From Shewanella indica (lineage in GTDB: Bacteria > Pseudomonadota > Gammaproteobacteria > Enterobacterales > Shewanellaceae): 64,000 bases of DNA. Made by a program: the position numbers and the translations under genes. Below the pieces are notes generated by a model. The model was given only the letters and a program-made list of their open reading frames with translations, made no database searches and was not told the DNA's origin. Shown in pieces: positions 44,881-57,221 of the stretch. The stretch lies in the NCBI RefSeq assembly GCF_002836975.1, contig NZ_NIJK01000027.1, forward strand, positions 298,936 through 362,935. Direction: 5' to 3'. Every line of letters begins with the position of its first letter. Positions within the stretch are counted from its first letter, which is position 1.

Positions 44881-47800
44881 TCAATCGAGCACAGGCAGGT
44901 AGCTCAGAGCCAGACGATCGCGGCTCAGTTGACCATTGAGTATCTCACCCACAGTGCCGCCCTTGAGCTGTTGCGCCAACAGTTCAGGAGAAGCCGAGGC
45001 GATAAACTGCTGCACTTCCTTGATGCGGGCAATCAGCGCCAGCGCCAACTTGTTCTCGGCGGTGGCGGCATAGATTTTACCGTTCAGGGACACTTGGGCC
45101 TGCATATCCAGCCCAGGGGCAGCCTGATGAATACCGACATATTCACGCCATACCCTGGCCTTCTGCTCACCCTGATAGTCGCTGTCCACCGAGGCCAACA
45201 CCACTTGTCTCAGCATCATCTGCAGCAGGTTGCTCTTGCCTTTGGGTTGACCATTGACTGTATCAAAACCAAAGAAGCGTGATACTGTGCGGTCATAATT
45301 GGGCAGAGGCTCTATGCTCTGGCTGGCAAAATCACTGTAGTAAGGCAGATACGTTTCCAGCTCAGGGCTGCTGTTACAGGCATCGGCAAACAAAGGCTTG
45401 CCATTGCTGACCAGATCCGGGCCATTACCCAGCGCCATGCGGCAAAGCATCTCTTCGAACAGCTTGCCGGTTTGTGGCAGATCCACCAGCGCCTTGTGAC
45501 CGCGGCTGGAAGTCGATCTCGGAGTCGTGCGGCTCACCAAGGCGCGCACTGCCAACAGTTTGTCAGGCCATACCCCAAGCACATCTCGCTCGTTGACATA
45601 AGGATGGTTGGGCGAGCCTTCAGGCGCCTTGACCCCGTTCAGCAAACGACCGGCGAAGGTAACATCGGCGCTCAGCATATCCCGGAACTCTTCCTTGATA
45701 CCATAGTTGATGATCAGTTCCTTCAGCGCTTCTGGAGAGTCGGCAAACCGGCTGATCACTTCACCCGGAGCAAACCTCATGGTCATGTCGGCGCTCTTGA
45801 AACGATATTGCTCCAGCAACTTGGCAAAGTTGTACTGCTGTCTCAGCGCTGCCTGGCCATCTGCAGTGCGGAAGGTGACATCTACCACGGCATCATTTTC
45901 ACCGGCAAGGCGCAGAAACAGGTCGGCCGCCTTGTTCATCGCCCTTTGGTTGGCACAATACCAGGTATCCTGGCCAGCTGCAGCTTTCACCTGGCAGTCG
46001 TTGGCGAAGAAGTTTTCCGGCAAGTCAAAGATCCCCTCGAGGAAGCTGACATCTTCGATAAACTGGCGGATCTCATCAAACTGGCGCTTGCGGGCAATGG
46101 TGTAACCCAGGCTGTGATCTTCATAAAGGGACTGACGGTTATGTCTGAGGTTACTGGTTTCATAGCTGTCCTGATATCTGTCGATATAGAACTGGGCAAT
46201 GTCATCCAGCTTCTGACCGGCATCACTGCGGTTACAGTTGCTGTTGAGCGACACATGCTCGTCAGTACAGAAGGCATAGCTGCGCAGCTTGTGGTCGCGG
46301 GCAATGTTATAGAGCGCACCGAAACGAGTCTCGCCCTGGAGCACGCCCTTTTGCAGCTCCTCACGACGCTTGGCATCTTCCTCTTTGAGGGAAACAAAAT
46401 CACCATTTTCGGCTTCAACTTCACGGGCATAACCGAAACGCAGCGCCGCCAGGTCATAGGGCTCAAAAGTGGTCGCAAAGCGGTTAACGTTATAGTCCAT
46501 CTGGCTGGAAAATTCGGCGTTCACTTTCAGATCCGAATAACCGGCACCGGCAAAAGCCTGGTTCAGTGTTTCCATTTCCTGTTGGCTAAAGGTGTTGTCA
46601 CCATCGCGGCTACCGGCGAAGTTGTGTCTCAGGCCGAAGTTATGGCCCAGTTCATGGGTCAGAGTACCGGCAAAGGCTTGGGCGGCCAGCGCCGTGCTCA
46701 GGCTATCTTGCAGATCCAGGCTCAGCTTCTCGAATGCCTGCAGCTTACCGCCAACTTCACCATTGGCCCACAATTCGGCATTCTGCCAATCAATCTTGTG
46801 GTCCTTGACACCGGTCGGCAACATTCTTTGCTGACCGCCTGCGGCAAACACAGTGTCGATATGCATCAAAGTATGCTCGGACCAATAGTCACGGCTGGCT
46901 TCATCGAAGTCGGCCAAGGCGTTGAACTGTTGCTCAACGGGTTTGAGTGGCAGAGTAGCCGGAGTGGCGGCTACCATCACATCGGCAGGCTTGTCCAGCG
47001 CGGCAGGCGCAGTTTCCAATGTTGCTAAAGCTGCAGGCTTAACCACGGCTTGCTGATAAGGCACGCCGGTGAGCGCTTCGACCGAAGCCGCATCCAGCTT
47101 GCCACGGTTATAATCCAGCATCAGTTGCCGATAGTAACGCACCGCACCTTGTTTGAGGTTGGAGCTGTACTGGTTAACCCTGGCGCTGACAATCTCCCCT
47201 GTCAGCGGGTTGGCTGCTGATGGACCGTAACCGGCCAGACCGTTATCCAGCGGCTCGTCAAACAGAGTGATATGGTTATAACGCAGATCGCCGTGGCGTT
47301 TATCGCCCGCCTGCTCCAGCTTAATCTGTGGCAAGCCGGTATGATAGCGACCGTTGGCGATATTCATCGCGGTCACAGACTCGATAGCCGCATCCAGGAA
47401 CGGCTTGTTCCTGGCTTCATAGAAGTTGTTGGACAGGTAATATACCAACTCTCCCTTGGCCGGGTTGAAGCGGTTCAGGTAGGTTCGAACATAGCCATCC
47501 ACCCCCTCTGAGTCGGTTCTGTCCCGATAGCTGTGACTGGAGTTGAAGAAACCAAAAGTGCCCTTCTCATGCTCGCTGTAAGGAATGGCTTGATAATCTT
47601 CGCTGGCCAGCTGATCCAGCGCCACTATGGAGATAAATTCCGTAGTGGTGAACGACAGGTTATCCAGATTGCCACCGTAGAACTGATTGAAACACTGGCC
47701 CGATGCCTGGTAGGTGTGTTCAATCTCGAAGTTGATCACCCCCTTGTCCAGATCCATTTCATAGCCTTTGTAGGTTCCGGCATTGACCAGTTTTGGAGAT

Positions 47801-48339
47801 TCAGTTTCGGTGACACACTCACCAAACATAAAGATATCGTTGATCCCCAGCTCAGCTATCTTGGTGTCGGCAAAGTCAGGCACAAAAAAGCGCTTGTCCT
47901 GCCAGGTCAGGTTGGCATCGGTATTGACCTGCTCGACGTTGATACATTCTCGCCACTTGTCTTCGGTACATCTGAAGTCTATGTATTCACCGGGGATGGT
48001 CAGCACTGGCGCCTGGTTGATGCCCTCCTGGTAGCGGCTGTCATGACCAAGACCTATGGCGTCCCGATCCAACTGACGAACCTGTATGCCATTCTCTGTC
48101 TTATGCAGGGTCACTAACTTGGGATCACCTTGGCTAAAGCCGCGGATGGCAGCAGCATACCGCGGCGCCTTGCCGACACTGCGGATATAGAGATATTGGC
48201 GCTCACCCGCCTTCTCTATCGAGTCGCTGCTAATCTGTTTCTCATCTTTGGGCAACTCCTTGTATGGTTCTTCTCCTGCCCCACATCCTGCGAGTGCCAG
48301 GCTGGCTGCAATCGCCAGACTCAGACTTGACTTCTTCAT
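44881..48339 (-). CDS. Large zinc metalloprotease lipoprotein (metzincin, DUF4953-like)
   Basis: An 1152-residue lipoprotein. The signal peptide ends in lipobox LALAGC. The zinc site is HELGHNFGLRHNF near residue 565, matching the metzincin HExxHxxGxxH, with a Met-turn in SSQMDYN near 616. This fits the EcxA/DUF4953 zinc metalloprotease group, whose members are large and poorly characterised. Pro/Ala-rich linkers occur before the catalytic part (about 430-480). TCAGAGGATTAA precedes ATG. The following gene on the other side (48363) is an outer-membrane barrel in the same direction, 23 bp upstream, so the two are probably one operon. Confidence 0.88.
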   Translation of the reverse strand: MKKSSLSLAIAASLALAGCGAGEEPYKELPKDEKQISSDSIEKAGERQYLYIRSVGKAPRYAAAIRGFSQGDPKLVTLHKTENGIQVRQLDRDAIGLGHDSRYQEGINQAPVLTIPGEYIDFRCTEDKWRECINVEQVNTDANLTWQDKRFFVPDFADTKIAELGINDIFMFGECVTETESPKLVNAGTYKGYEMDLDKGVINFEIEHTYQASGQCFNQFYGGNLDNLSFTTTEFISIVALDQLASEDYQAIPYSEHEKGTFGFFNSSHSYRDRTDSEGVDGYVRTYLNRFNPAKGELVYYLSNNFYEARNKPFLDAAIESVTAMNIANGRYHTGLPQIKLEQAGDKRHGDLRYNHITLFDEPLDNGLAGYGPSAANPLTGEIVSARVNQYSSNLKQGAVRYYRQLMLDYNRGKLDAASVEALTGVPYQQAVVKPAALATLETAPAALDKPADVMVAATPATLPLKPVEQQFNALADFDEASRDYWSEHTLMHIDTVFAAGGQQRMLPTGVKDHKIDWQNAELWANGEVGGKLQAFEKLSLDLQDSLSTALAAQAFAGTLTHELGHNFGLRHNFAGSRDGDNTFSQQEMETLNQAFAGAGYSDLKVNAEFSSQMDYNVNRFATTFEPYDLAALRFGYAREVEAENGDFVSLKEEDAKRREELQKGVLQGETRFGALYNIARDHKLRSYAFCTDEHVSLNSNCNRSDAGQKLDDIAQFYIDRYQDSYETSNLRHNRQSLYEDHSLGYTIARKRQFDEIRQFIEDVSFLEGIFDLPENFFANDCQVKAAAGQDTWYCANQRAMNKAADLFLRLAGENDAVVDVTFRTADGQAALRQQYNFAKLLEQYRFKSADMTMRFAPGEVISRFADSPEALKELIINYGIKEEFRDMLSADVTFAGRLLNGVKAPEGSPNHPYVNERDVLGVWPDKLLAVRALVSRTTPRSTSSRGHKALVDLPQTGKLFEEMLCRMALGNGPDLVSNGKPLFADACNSSPELETYLPYYSDFASQSIEPLPNYDRTVSRFFGFDTVNGQPKGKSNLLQMMLRQVVLASVDSDYQGEQKARVWREYVGIHQAAPGLDMQAQVSLNGKIYAATAENKLALALIARIKEVQQFIASASPELLAQQLKGGTVGEILNGQLSRDRLALSYLPVLD

Positions 48340-48362
48340 TTAATCCTCTGAATAAATTGAGT

Positions 48363-49226
48363 TTATAAGTATTTTGTTACTGAGAAATAGAAGGTAGAGC
48401 TGCGCTTGTTATACAGCTCAAATCCTTCGGAAGGCCCCAGTTCCGGGTGGTAGAAACGGCCGCTGTTGTTATGGCCAATGGCCAGTGTCCAACTATCGGC
48501 AGGCATCCATCCCAGTTCCTGGGCAAAGGTGAATTGGTCATCCATACGACGACCACGGTAGTTCTTCGACATCCGATAGCGGCCGCTGATATCCAGGTAC
48601 CAATGACTGGCAAATTGCCAATAGGCATCGGCCACCAGATCGACCTGATGTTCAATCAGCACCCGCTCACCGGCGGTCTTGTACTTGTAGGCGTTGTACC
48701 TGTATCTGGGAGACAGGTAGAAGCTGAAGTTGCCCTCAGGACGATAGAAGAGATAAGCCGCCACTCTGGGGGCATACTCCAGTCTATCCAGCTTGGTGTA
48801 ATGCGCCGCCGGCAGATAAACACCGACACTGCCCTTAAGCGACAGAGTGTCGGTCAGGGAATAGAGTGGCGTTCGATACTCGAACAAGGGGTCAAAAAAG
48901 CTCGACTCCTTACCGTGCAGCGTCTCTTTTTCACTGCCAAAGGTCAGCAGTACACTGCCCCAATCACTGTTGTAATCGACCCTGGCATCCAGGCTATAAG
49001 CCCGGTAAGCATCGAAAGCCGATTCACTGTAGGCATTGCGGGTATAAGACGCATTGAAATAGGCAGTCCATTCGCCGAATTCTTCCTGTTTGAGTTCAAA
49101 CTCATTAACCGCCTGAGCTTGTCCCGCAAGCAATAGTAAGCCCAGCAAAGGGAAGATCGTCTTTGCTTTTTTACTTTTTATTATGCGTGACAAGGCCAGA
49201 TCGCGGTGATAGATACCGGATCTCAT
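48363..49226 (-). CDS. Outer-membrane beta-barrel protein paired with metalloprotease
   Basis: A 287-residue exported protein with a signal peptide (FPLLGLLLLAGQAQA) after a long basic N-terminus. The mature chain is made of alternating aromatic beta-strands (WTAYFNASYTRNAY, FSFYLSPRYRYNAYKY, WYLDISGRYRMSKNYRG) and ends with the outer-membrane insertion signal, an aromatic strand finishing YFSVTKYL. It probably forms a barrel of about 12 strands. The AAGG ribosome site is 9 bp before ATG. It is the first gene of a pair with the metalloprotease lipoprotein. Family and cargo are unknown. Confidence 0.75.
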   Translation of the reverse strand: MRSGIYHRDLALSRIIKSKKAKTIFPLLGLLLLAGQAQAVNEFELKQEEFGEWTAYFNASYTRNAYSESAFDAYRAYSLDARVDYNSDWGSVLLTFGSEKETLHGKESSFFDPLFEYRTPLYSLTDTLSLKGSVGVYLPAAHYTKLDRLEYAPRVAAYLFYRPEGNFSFYLSPRYRYNAYKYKTAGERVLIEHQVDLVADAYWQFASHWYLDISGRYRMSKNYRGRRMDDQFTFAQELGWMPADSWTLAIGHNNSGRFYHPELGPSEGFELYNKRSSTFYFSVTKYL

Positions 49227-49278
49227 ATTTAAAAGCCTTAATTTATTTAAAACGAATTAATCTGGAGCTAATTCCAGT

Positions 49279-49671
49279 CTAAGAGGTACTGCCACGAATA
49301 GGTTTTACCCATTCGAGAAGCAGTTGCGCCCAATAGGGCATCCAACCAAAGGAAAGTTGCGGGACACCCAGGTTGGGAATACGGGGCCCGCAGAAGAACA
49401 AAATAAACCAACTGACTGCTATGGCTTTAAACACTTCGGCCAAGACGGCGTTATCTGCCAGTTTAACAGCCATAATACAAGGCAAGGAAAGAGAATAGAT
49501 TGCCAGCTGATTTACCTGTGATGTGTTCTGTTTGGCAATAGATATCAGTGTATTAACTTCTTCAAACTCATTAGATATCGCTGCATTAGAAAAAGCCAAA
49601 AACAATAGCAAAGGCATGGCCAACTTGACCAAGCTCAGTAATTTATTATTCGACTTTGTTCTCTCGTTCAT
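49279..49671 (-). CDS. Hypothetical membrane protein (130 aa)
   Basis: A 130-residue protein I do not recognise. It has an N-terminal hydrophobic segment (about 13-32, ending near SNAAISN, perhaps a signal), a second (about 57-75) and a third (about 80-96, AVSWFILFFCGPRIP). Cys residues occur in the second and third. Base composition looks more AT-rich than the neighbours. The ribosome site is weak. It is 52 bp upstream of the barrel gene in the same direction and could belong to that operon. Confidence 0.5.
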   Translation of the reverse strand: MNERTKSNNKLLSLVKLAMPLLLFLAFSNAAISNEFEEVNTLISIAKQNTSQVNQLAIYSLSLPCIMAVKLADNAVLAEVFKAIAVSWFILFFCGPRIPNLGVPQLSFGWMPYWAQLLLEWVKPIRGSTS

Positions 49672-49999
49672 GGTTTTTTCGCTGTTCCAAGTGGAATAGC
49701 GTCTCGATATTGATACTAATGCACTTAATACACATTGTTACGTATGTAAACAAGCATAGGCATGAAAAACCTTACAATCAACACCAATACTTAATGACTA
49801 GTCTAAATAGATTAAAAACTGGGTGTACGTCATAAAAAACATCATAAAAACAAATTAATAAAGCATGCAAAACACCAATAAAAAAACATATTTAAAACAC
49901 AATAAAAACATTGAGACATCAAAATATTAAGCATGTCGTTTTGTTTATAAAAAAAAGCCTCCCTAATTAAGGAGGCCATTTATAAGAATTTAAGCAATG
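49672..49999. other. AT-rich region with phased A-tracts
   Basis: 328 bp without a gene, strongly A-rich on the plus strand. A-tracts are centred near 49816, 49837, 49848, 49871, 49883, 49896 and 49906. Many spacings are near 11-12 bp or twice that, which predicts intrinsic curvature. It includes the upstream region of the 49671 gene and the terminator of the DUF1338 gene. Confidence 0.5.
49949..49979 (-). terminator. Terminator downstream of the DUF1338 gene
   Basis: On the minus strand GGCCTCC, TTAATTA, GGGAGGC is followed by TTTTTTTT. It ends the ast operon. Confidence 0.85.
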
Positions 50000-50800
50000 C
50001 TATGCTTTGACGTTAGTGCTCTCAAAAATCTTATCTGCCGAGGCCGCAACAAAGCCGGTATAGAGTTCACCATCGGCTTTAGGGTAACGCAGGGCAAATT
50101 CATAGAAACAACTGGGGATCTCTACCGTCTTGTCATCAAAGGCGACGGGGATTCTGTCGGCCATGGTGGACGACTGTTCCAACAAGACTTCAGCTGAGCC
50201 TTTGATCTCACCGCCCACACTGTTGAGGATAAAACCAGCTTCCTTGAGCGCGGTATTGACGGCGGCCAGGGTGCTGAACTCGGCCAGATGGTTCACAGAC
50301 ACGGTAAAGTGATTGGCACGATAACCAAAGGCGGCAACCCAGGCAGCATACTCACTCTCGGCAAGCAGGGCTTGGTAGGTGCCATAATCAAGCTGCCAAT
50401 GCCTGCCTGAATAAGTAAAGTTATCTGCGGTCAAAGCCTGGGTTGGGATCTGCTCAACCAAGTCGGTAACCCGTTGTTGCAGCTCTGGGCTGAACTCTTC
50501 CACCAGTAGTTCGGAAATGAAGACCTTGGGCTGAGTCGGATCCGGATGCTCAAAGTGCTTCGCCACCAGCTTTTTCTGCTCAAAGCGATAATCGCCGCAA
50601 GCCACATAGCCCAGCGCTTCGAAATGGGCCGCCAGCACATCCAAGCCCACCTTGGGCAGATTAAATGTACGCAAGGCGATATGGTCGTTAATAATCGCCT
50701 TGCCTTGACCCAACAGCTGATGCACTTTGGCCGCCGAAGGCGTCATCTTGATATAGTCCTGCCACATGGCATTGAACAGCGCATTGATATCTGTATGCAT
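50000..50800 (-). CDS. DUF1338 (2-oxoadipate dioxygenase-like) protein
   Basis: A 266-residue protein of the DUF1338 family. The probable metal ligands are His in NDHIALRTF and His in ANHFTVSVNH, with a Glu later in EIPSCFYEFALRY. Family members characterised elsewhere (HglS/YdcJ) act on 2-oxoadipate or 2-hydroxyglutarate. AGGGAATAACC precedes this ATG; a frame 27 codons longer runs into astD. It lies 83 bp downstream of astD and is probably the last gene of the ast operon, suggesting an amino-acid catabolic role, but the substrate here is unknown. Confidence 0.82.
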   Translation of the reverse strand: MHTDINALFNAMWQDYIKMTPSAAKVHQLLGQGKAIINDHIALRTFNLPKVGLDVLAAHFEALGYVACGDYRFEQKKLVAKHFEHPDPTQPKVFISELLVEEFSPELQQRVTDLVEQIPTQALTADNFTYSGRHWQLDYGTYQALLAESEYAAWVAAFGYRANHFTVSVNHLAEFSTLAAVNTALKEAGFILNSVGGEIKGSAEVLLEQSSTMADRIPVAFDDKTVEIPSCFYEFALRYPKADGELYTGFVAASADKIFESTNVKA

Positions 50801-50883
50801 GGTTATTCCCTGTGTAATGCAGTTTGCCCAAAGGCAAATGGTATGTTCAAAAAAGGGAAGCGCCACTGCGCTTCCCTTCACTG

Positions 50884-53374
<2,491 letters not shown>

Positions 53375-53475
53375 GGTTAAATCTCCACTCATCCACAGTT
53401 GCTGCTCCGTCGGGCCTGCCCGTCAGAACAGCAGCTGTGAGTCTATTGCGCTAAGTGGGCCAAGGCCCACGGGGA

Positions 53476-54998
<1,523 letters not shown>

Positions 54999-55904
54999 TC
55001 ATAACAGTAGATTATTGCGTATAAAAGCAGCGATTTGGCCCCTGGCTTCCATGGCCTCAGGCAAGAGTTCAAATAATGGAAAGACATGGGGCATATTGAG
55101 GTAGAAACCGGCTTCTATGCGACCGCCGTCGCGTAATACCGCCTGTTGCAGGCGCTCGGCATCCTGTAGCAGCAGCTCACGAGTACCGGCCAGCAGCAAG
55201 ATGGGCGGCAGATCGTTAAAACAACCATAAAGCGGCGAGACCCGCTCAGACATGGGGTTACTACCGGCGAGATACGCGCCTCTGAGTCTGAGCAGTGATT
55301 CAATGGTGAACAGAGGGTCGTCGGCTGCCAGAATGCGCTCGGTGTCGCCTGTGATGCCGAGATCCAGCGCCGGAGACAGCAACACGCAAGCTCTCGGCAA
55401 CGGTAACTCAAGTTGTTTCAGCTGCAACAACAGACTCAAGGCCAGATTGCCTCCAGCCGAGTCGCCCATCAGCACCAATTGAGTCGGGTCACAATGCTCA
55501 AGCGTCATCCGATAAGCTTCCAGCACATCATCACAAGCTGCCGGAAACGGATGCTCAGGTGCCAGACGATAATCAGGTACATAGCAATCTGCCAAACTGC
55601 GCTGCATGATATCGGCCAGGAAACGGGCATGGGCATGGGGAGTCTTGAAACAGAAACCACCGCCGCGAATATAGAAGAGGCTGACATCTCTTGGCTGCGG
55701 CAGCTGGTAATGGATGAGCGGCGAGTGGCTCAGTGGCCAGTGCTCGACCTTAAGCTCCTGCGGCCAGCCCAACCAGCGACGATCCATCTCCAATAAGCGC
55801 TGGCGAATAGCACTGAGTGGTACTTTGGCACTGCCGCGACTGACCGACGGCCGCGCCACATAAGTTAACAACCGGTTCAATACCGAGGCTTGCCAACTGG
55901 GCAT
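54999..55904 (-). CDS. HSL-family alpha/beta hydrolase (lipase/esterase)
   Basis: A 301-residue hydrolase of the hormone-sensitive-lipase type. The nucleophile is in MGDSAGGNLAL (Ser near 148), the acid probably in LLAGTRELLLQD, and the His in LNMPHVFPLFE. The oxyanion loop, usually HGGGF or HGGGW, reads IRGGGF here, with Arg for the His. CCATGGAGGAGCT gives a strong start. The family cleaves short acyl esters; the substrate is unknown. The gap to the HDOD gene upstream is 37 bp, so both may be one transcript. Confidence 0.88.
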   Translation of the reverse strand: MPSWQASVLNRLLTYVARPSVSRGSAKVPLSAIRQRLLEMDRRWLGWPQELKVEHWPLSHSPLIHYQLPQPRDVSLFYIRGGGFCFKTPHAHARFLADIMQRSLADCYVPDYRLAPEHPFPAACDDVLEAYRMTLEHCDPTQLVLMGDSAGGNLALSLLLQLKQLELPLPRACVLLSPALDLGITGDTERILAADDPLFTIESLLRLRGAYLAGSNPMSERVSPLYGCFNDLPPILLLAGTRELLLQDAERLQQAVLRDGGRIEAGFYLNMPHVFPLFELLPEAMEARGQIAAFIRNNLLL

Positions 55905-55941
55905 AGCTCCTCCATGGAAGGCCTACAGGCTCCGCAACGGC

Positions 55942-57105
55942 TTAAAGCAGCTCGGGTTTGCGGTAATTCTGGCCTTTGAGACGAATGAGTTCCTGTTCAG
56001 TGAGCTCATGATACGCCATCATGATCTGTCTGTCCCTGAATTCCAGTTGCCGCATCTCTTCCAGTAAAAAACACTTGGCAAAACAATCGGCTTTAGCCAG
56101 CACTGCCGCATTGGGTGACAACTGACTGAACCCCAGAGCAGTGTCTCGCTCCTTGAGCAGGGTCACCATGGCCGCATCCGCAAACCCAAGCTGAGTCGGC
56201 AGTTGCCAATTGAGTGACAGCGCATGCTGCTTGACCAGGGAATAGACCAAAGCGGCGGGAAAATCACACAGGGCGATGGCATCGTAGAGCGCCTTATCCC
56301 TGTCTCGACTCGCCTCCCTGAGCCAGGAGCCGCGCAACTGCTCAAACAGCTTGGCGCTCATGGAGAGCAGCACTGAGATCCCCAGTTGTTGCATCAGGGA
56401 AACCGCATACAGCATTGGAGCATCCAAGTCATGCAACCTGGCCAGAGTTCTGGCGGCAATGCCCTGCACCTGCGAGAAACGCCATAGCTTGCGCACAGTC
56501 CAAAGCAAACTGGCATGACCTGTGGGCAGCCAGTGACGATAGGTGTAGTAAGGGATCAATACCCGCAGGTGCTCAACGCCTATATAGCTGAGCACCAGCT
56601 TGAGGTCTGTCAATTGCACATCCAGATTCTGCGGCCTGCGAGCCCTGAATGAGGGGCTGTTGACCAGAGAGCTCAAGTCCCTCACCAACCAGCTCTGCTC
56701 GGCAACGACCGGGCGAAGGCGTGCCAGATCAAGCCTTGGGTGCTGCAATAACTCCAGCAGCAAGATCTGTTTATCTGTTATGCCTGATAAGCGTGTCACC
56801 TCTTCGATGGAGGCCAGATGGTTGCCGAGTTCAGCCGCCAGGGTATAGTTCAACTGAACCGACACTCTTTGATAAAGCGCCTTGGCCTGTTGCTGCCTCG
56901 CGAGCCGCTCCAGAGTCGCCTCGCGTTCAACCTCAAGCTTGAAGGCCACCGCCGCCAGCTCAGGTTCAAGCTCATCGCCACCGCTATCAATGCGTTGCTT
57001 GCCCAGTATCAACTGCTGATACAGGCGCTGCTCTATCTCTATTACACTTCCGGGTTTTACGCCCCCCGCTACCGACAAGGCCAAATTATTACCTTCCTGC
57101 CACAC
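55942..57105 (-). CDS. HDOD domain protein
   Basis: A protein of about 387 residues with an N-terminal helical region (1-100) of unknown role and a C-terminal HDOD domain (about 105-320: ITDKQILLLELLQHPRLDL, YIGVEHLRVLIPYY). HDOD proteins resemble HD-GYP phosphodiesterases but lack the catalytic His-Asp pair, and act in signalling. The start is open: GTG at 57105, or TTG at 57084, which has AGGAAGG 7 bp before it and looks better. No GGDEF, EAL or receiver domain is fused. Confidence 0.78.
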   Translation of the reverse strand: MWQEGNNLALSVAGGVKPGSVIEIEQRLYQQLILGKQRIDSGGDELEPELAAVAFKLEVEREATLERLARQQQAKALYQRVSVQLNYTLAAELGNHLASIEEVTRLSGITDKQILLLELLQHPRLDLARLRPVVAEQSWLVRDLSSLVNSPSFRARRPQNLDVQLTDLKLVLSYIGVEHLRVLIPYYTYRHWLPTGHASLLWTVRKLWRFSQVQGIAARTLARLHDLDAPMLYAVSLMQQLGISVLLSMSAKLFEQLRGSWLREASRDRDKALYDAIALCDFPAALVYSLVKQHALSLNWQLPTQLGFADAAMVTLLKERDTALGFSQLSPNAAVLAKADCFAKCFLLEEMRQLEFRDRQIMMAYHELTEQELIRLKGQNYRKPELL

Positions 57106-57183
57106 CCGTACCCGGGCTCCATTTTTTATGTTAGTCCCTTTATTGTTATATATGTAGCGGCTTTATCAGCAATATCTTGATAG

Positions 57184-57215
57184 CAAAAAGAAACAGGCCT
57201 CGAATGAGGCCTGCA
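57184..57215 (-). terminator. Terminator of the S9 peptidase gene
   Basis: GCAGGCCTC, ATTC, GAGGCCTGTTTCTTTTTGC on the minus strand is a strong stem with a T-rich tail just past the peptidase stop. Confidence 0.9.
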
Positions 57216-57221
57216 AAGTGA

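Noticed and set aside
45472..47028. 518-codon plus-strand open frame antisense to the metalloprotease
   Set aside because: It lies wholly opposite a gene with a clear catalytic motif and lipobox, has no ribosome site, and its translation lacks any domain pattern.
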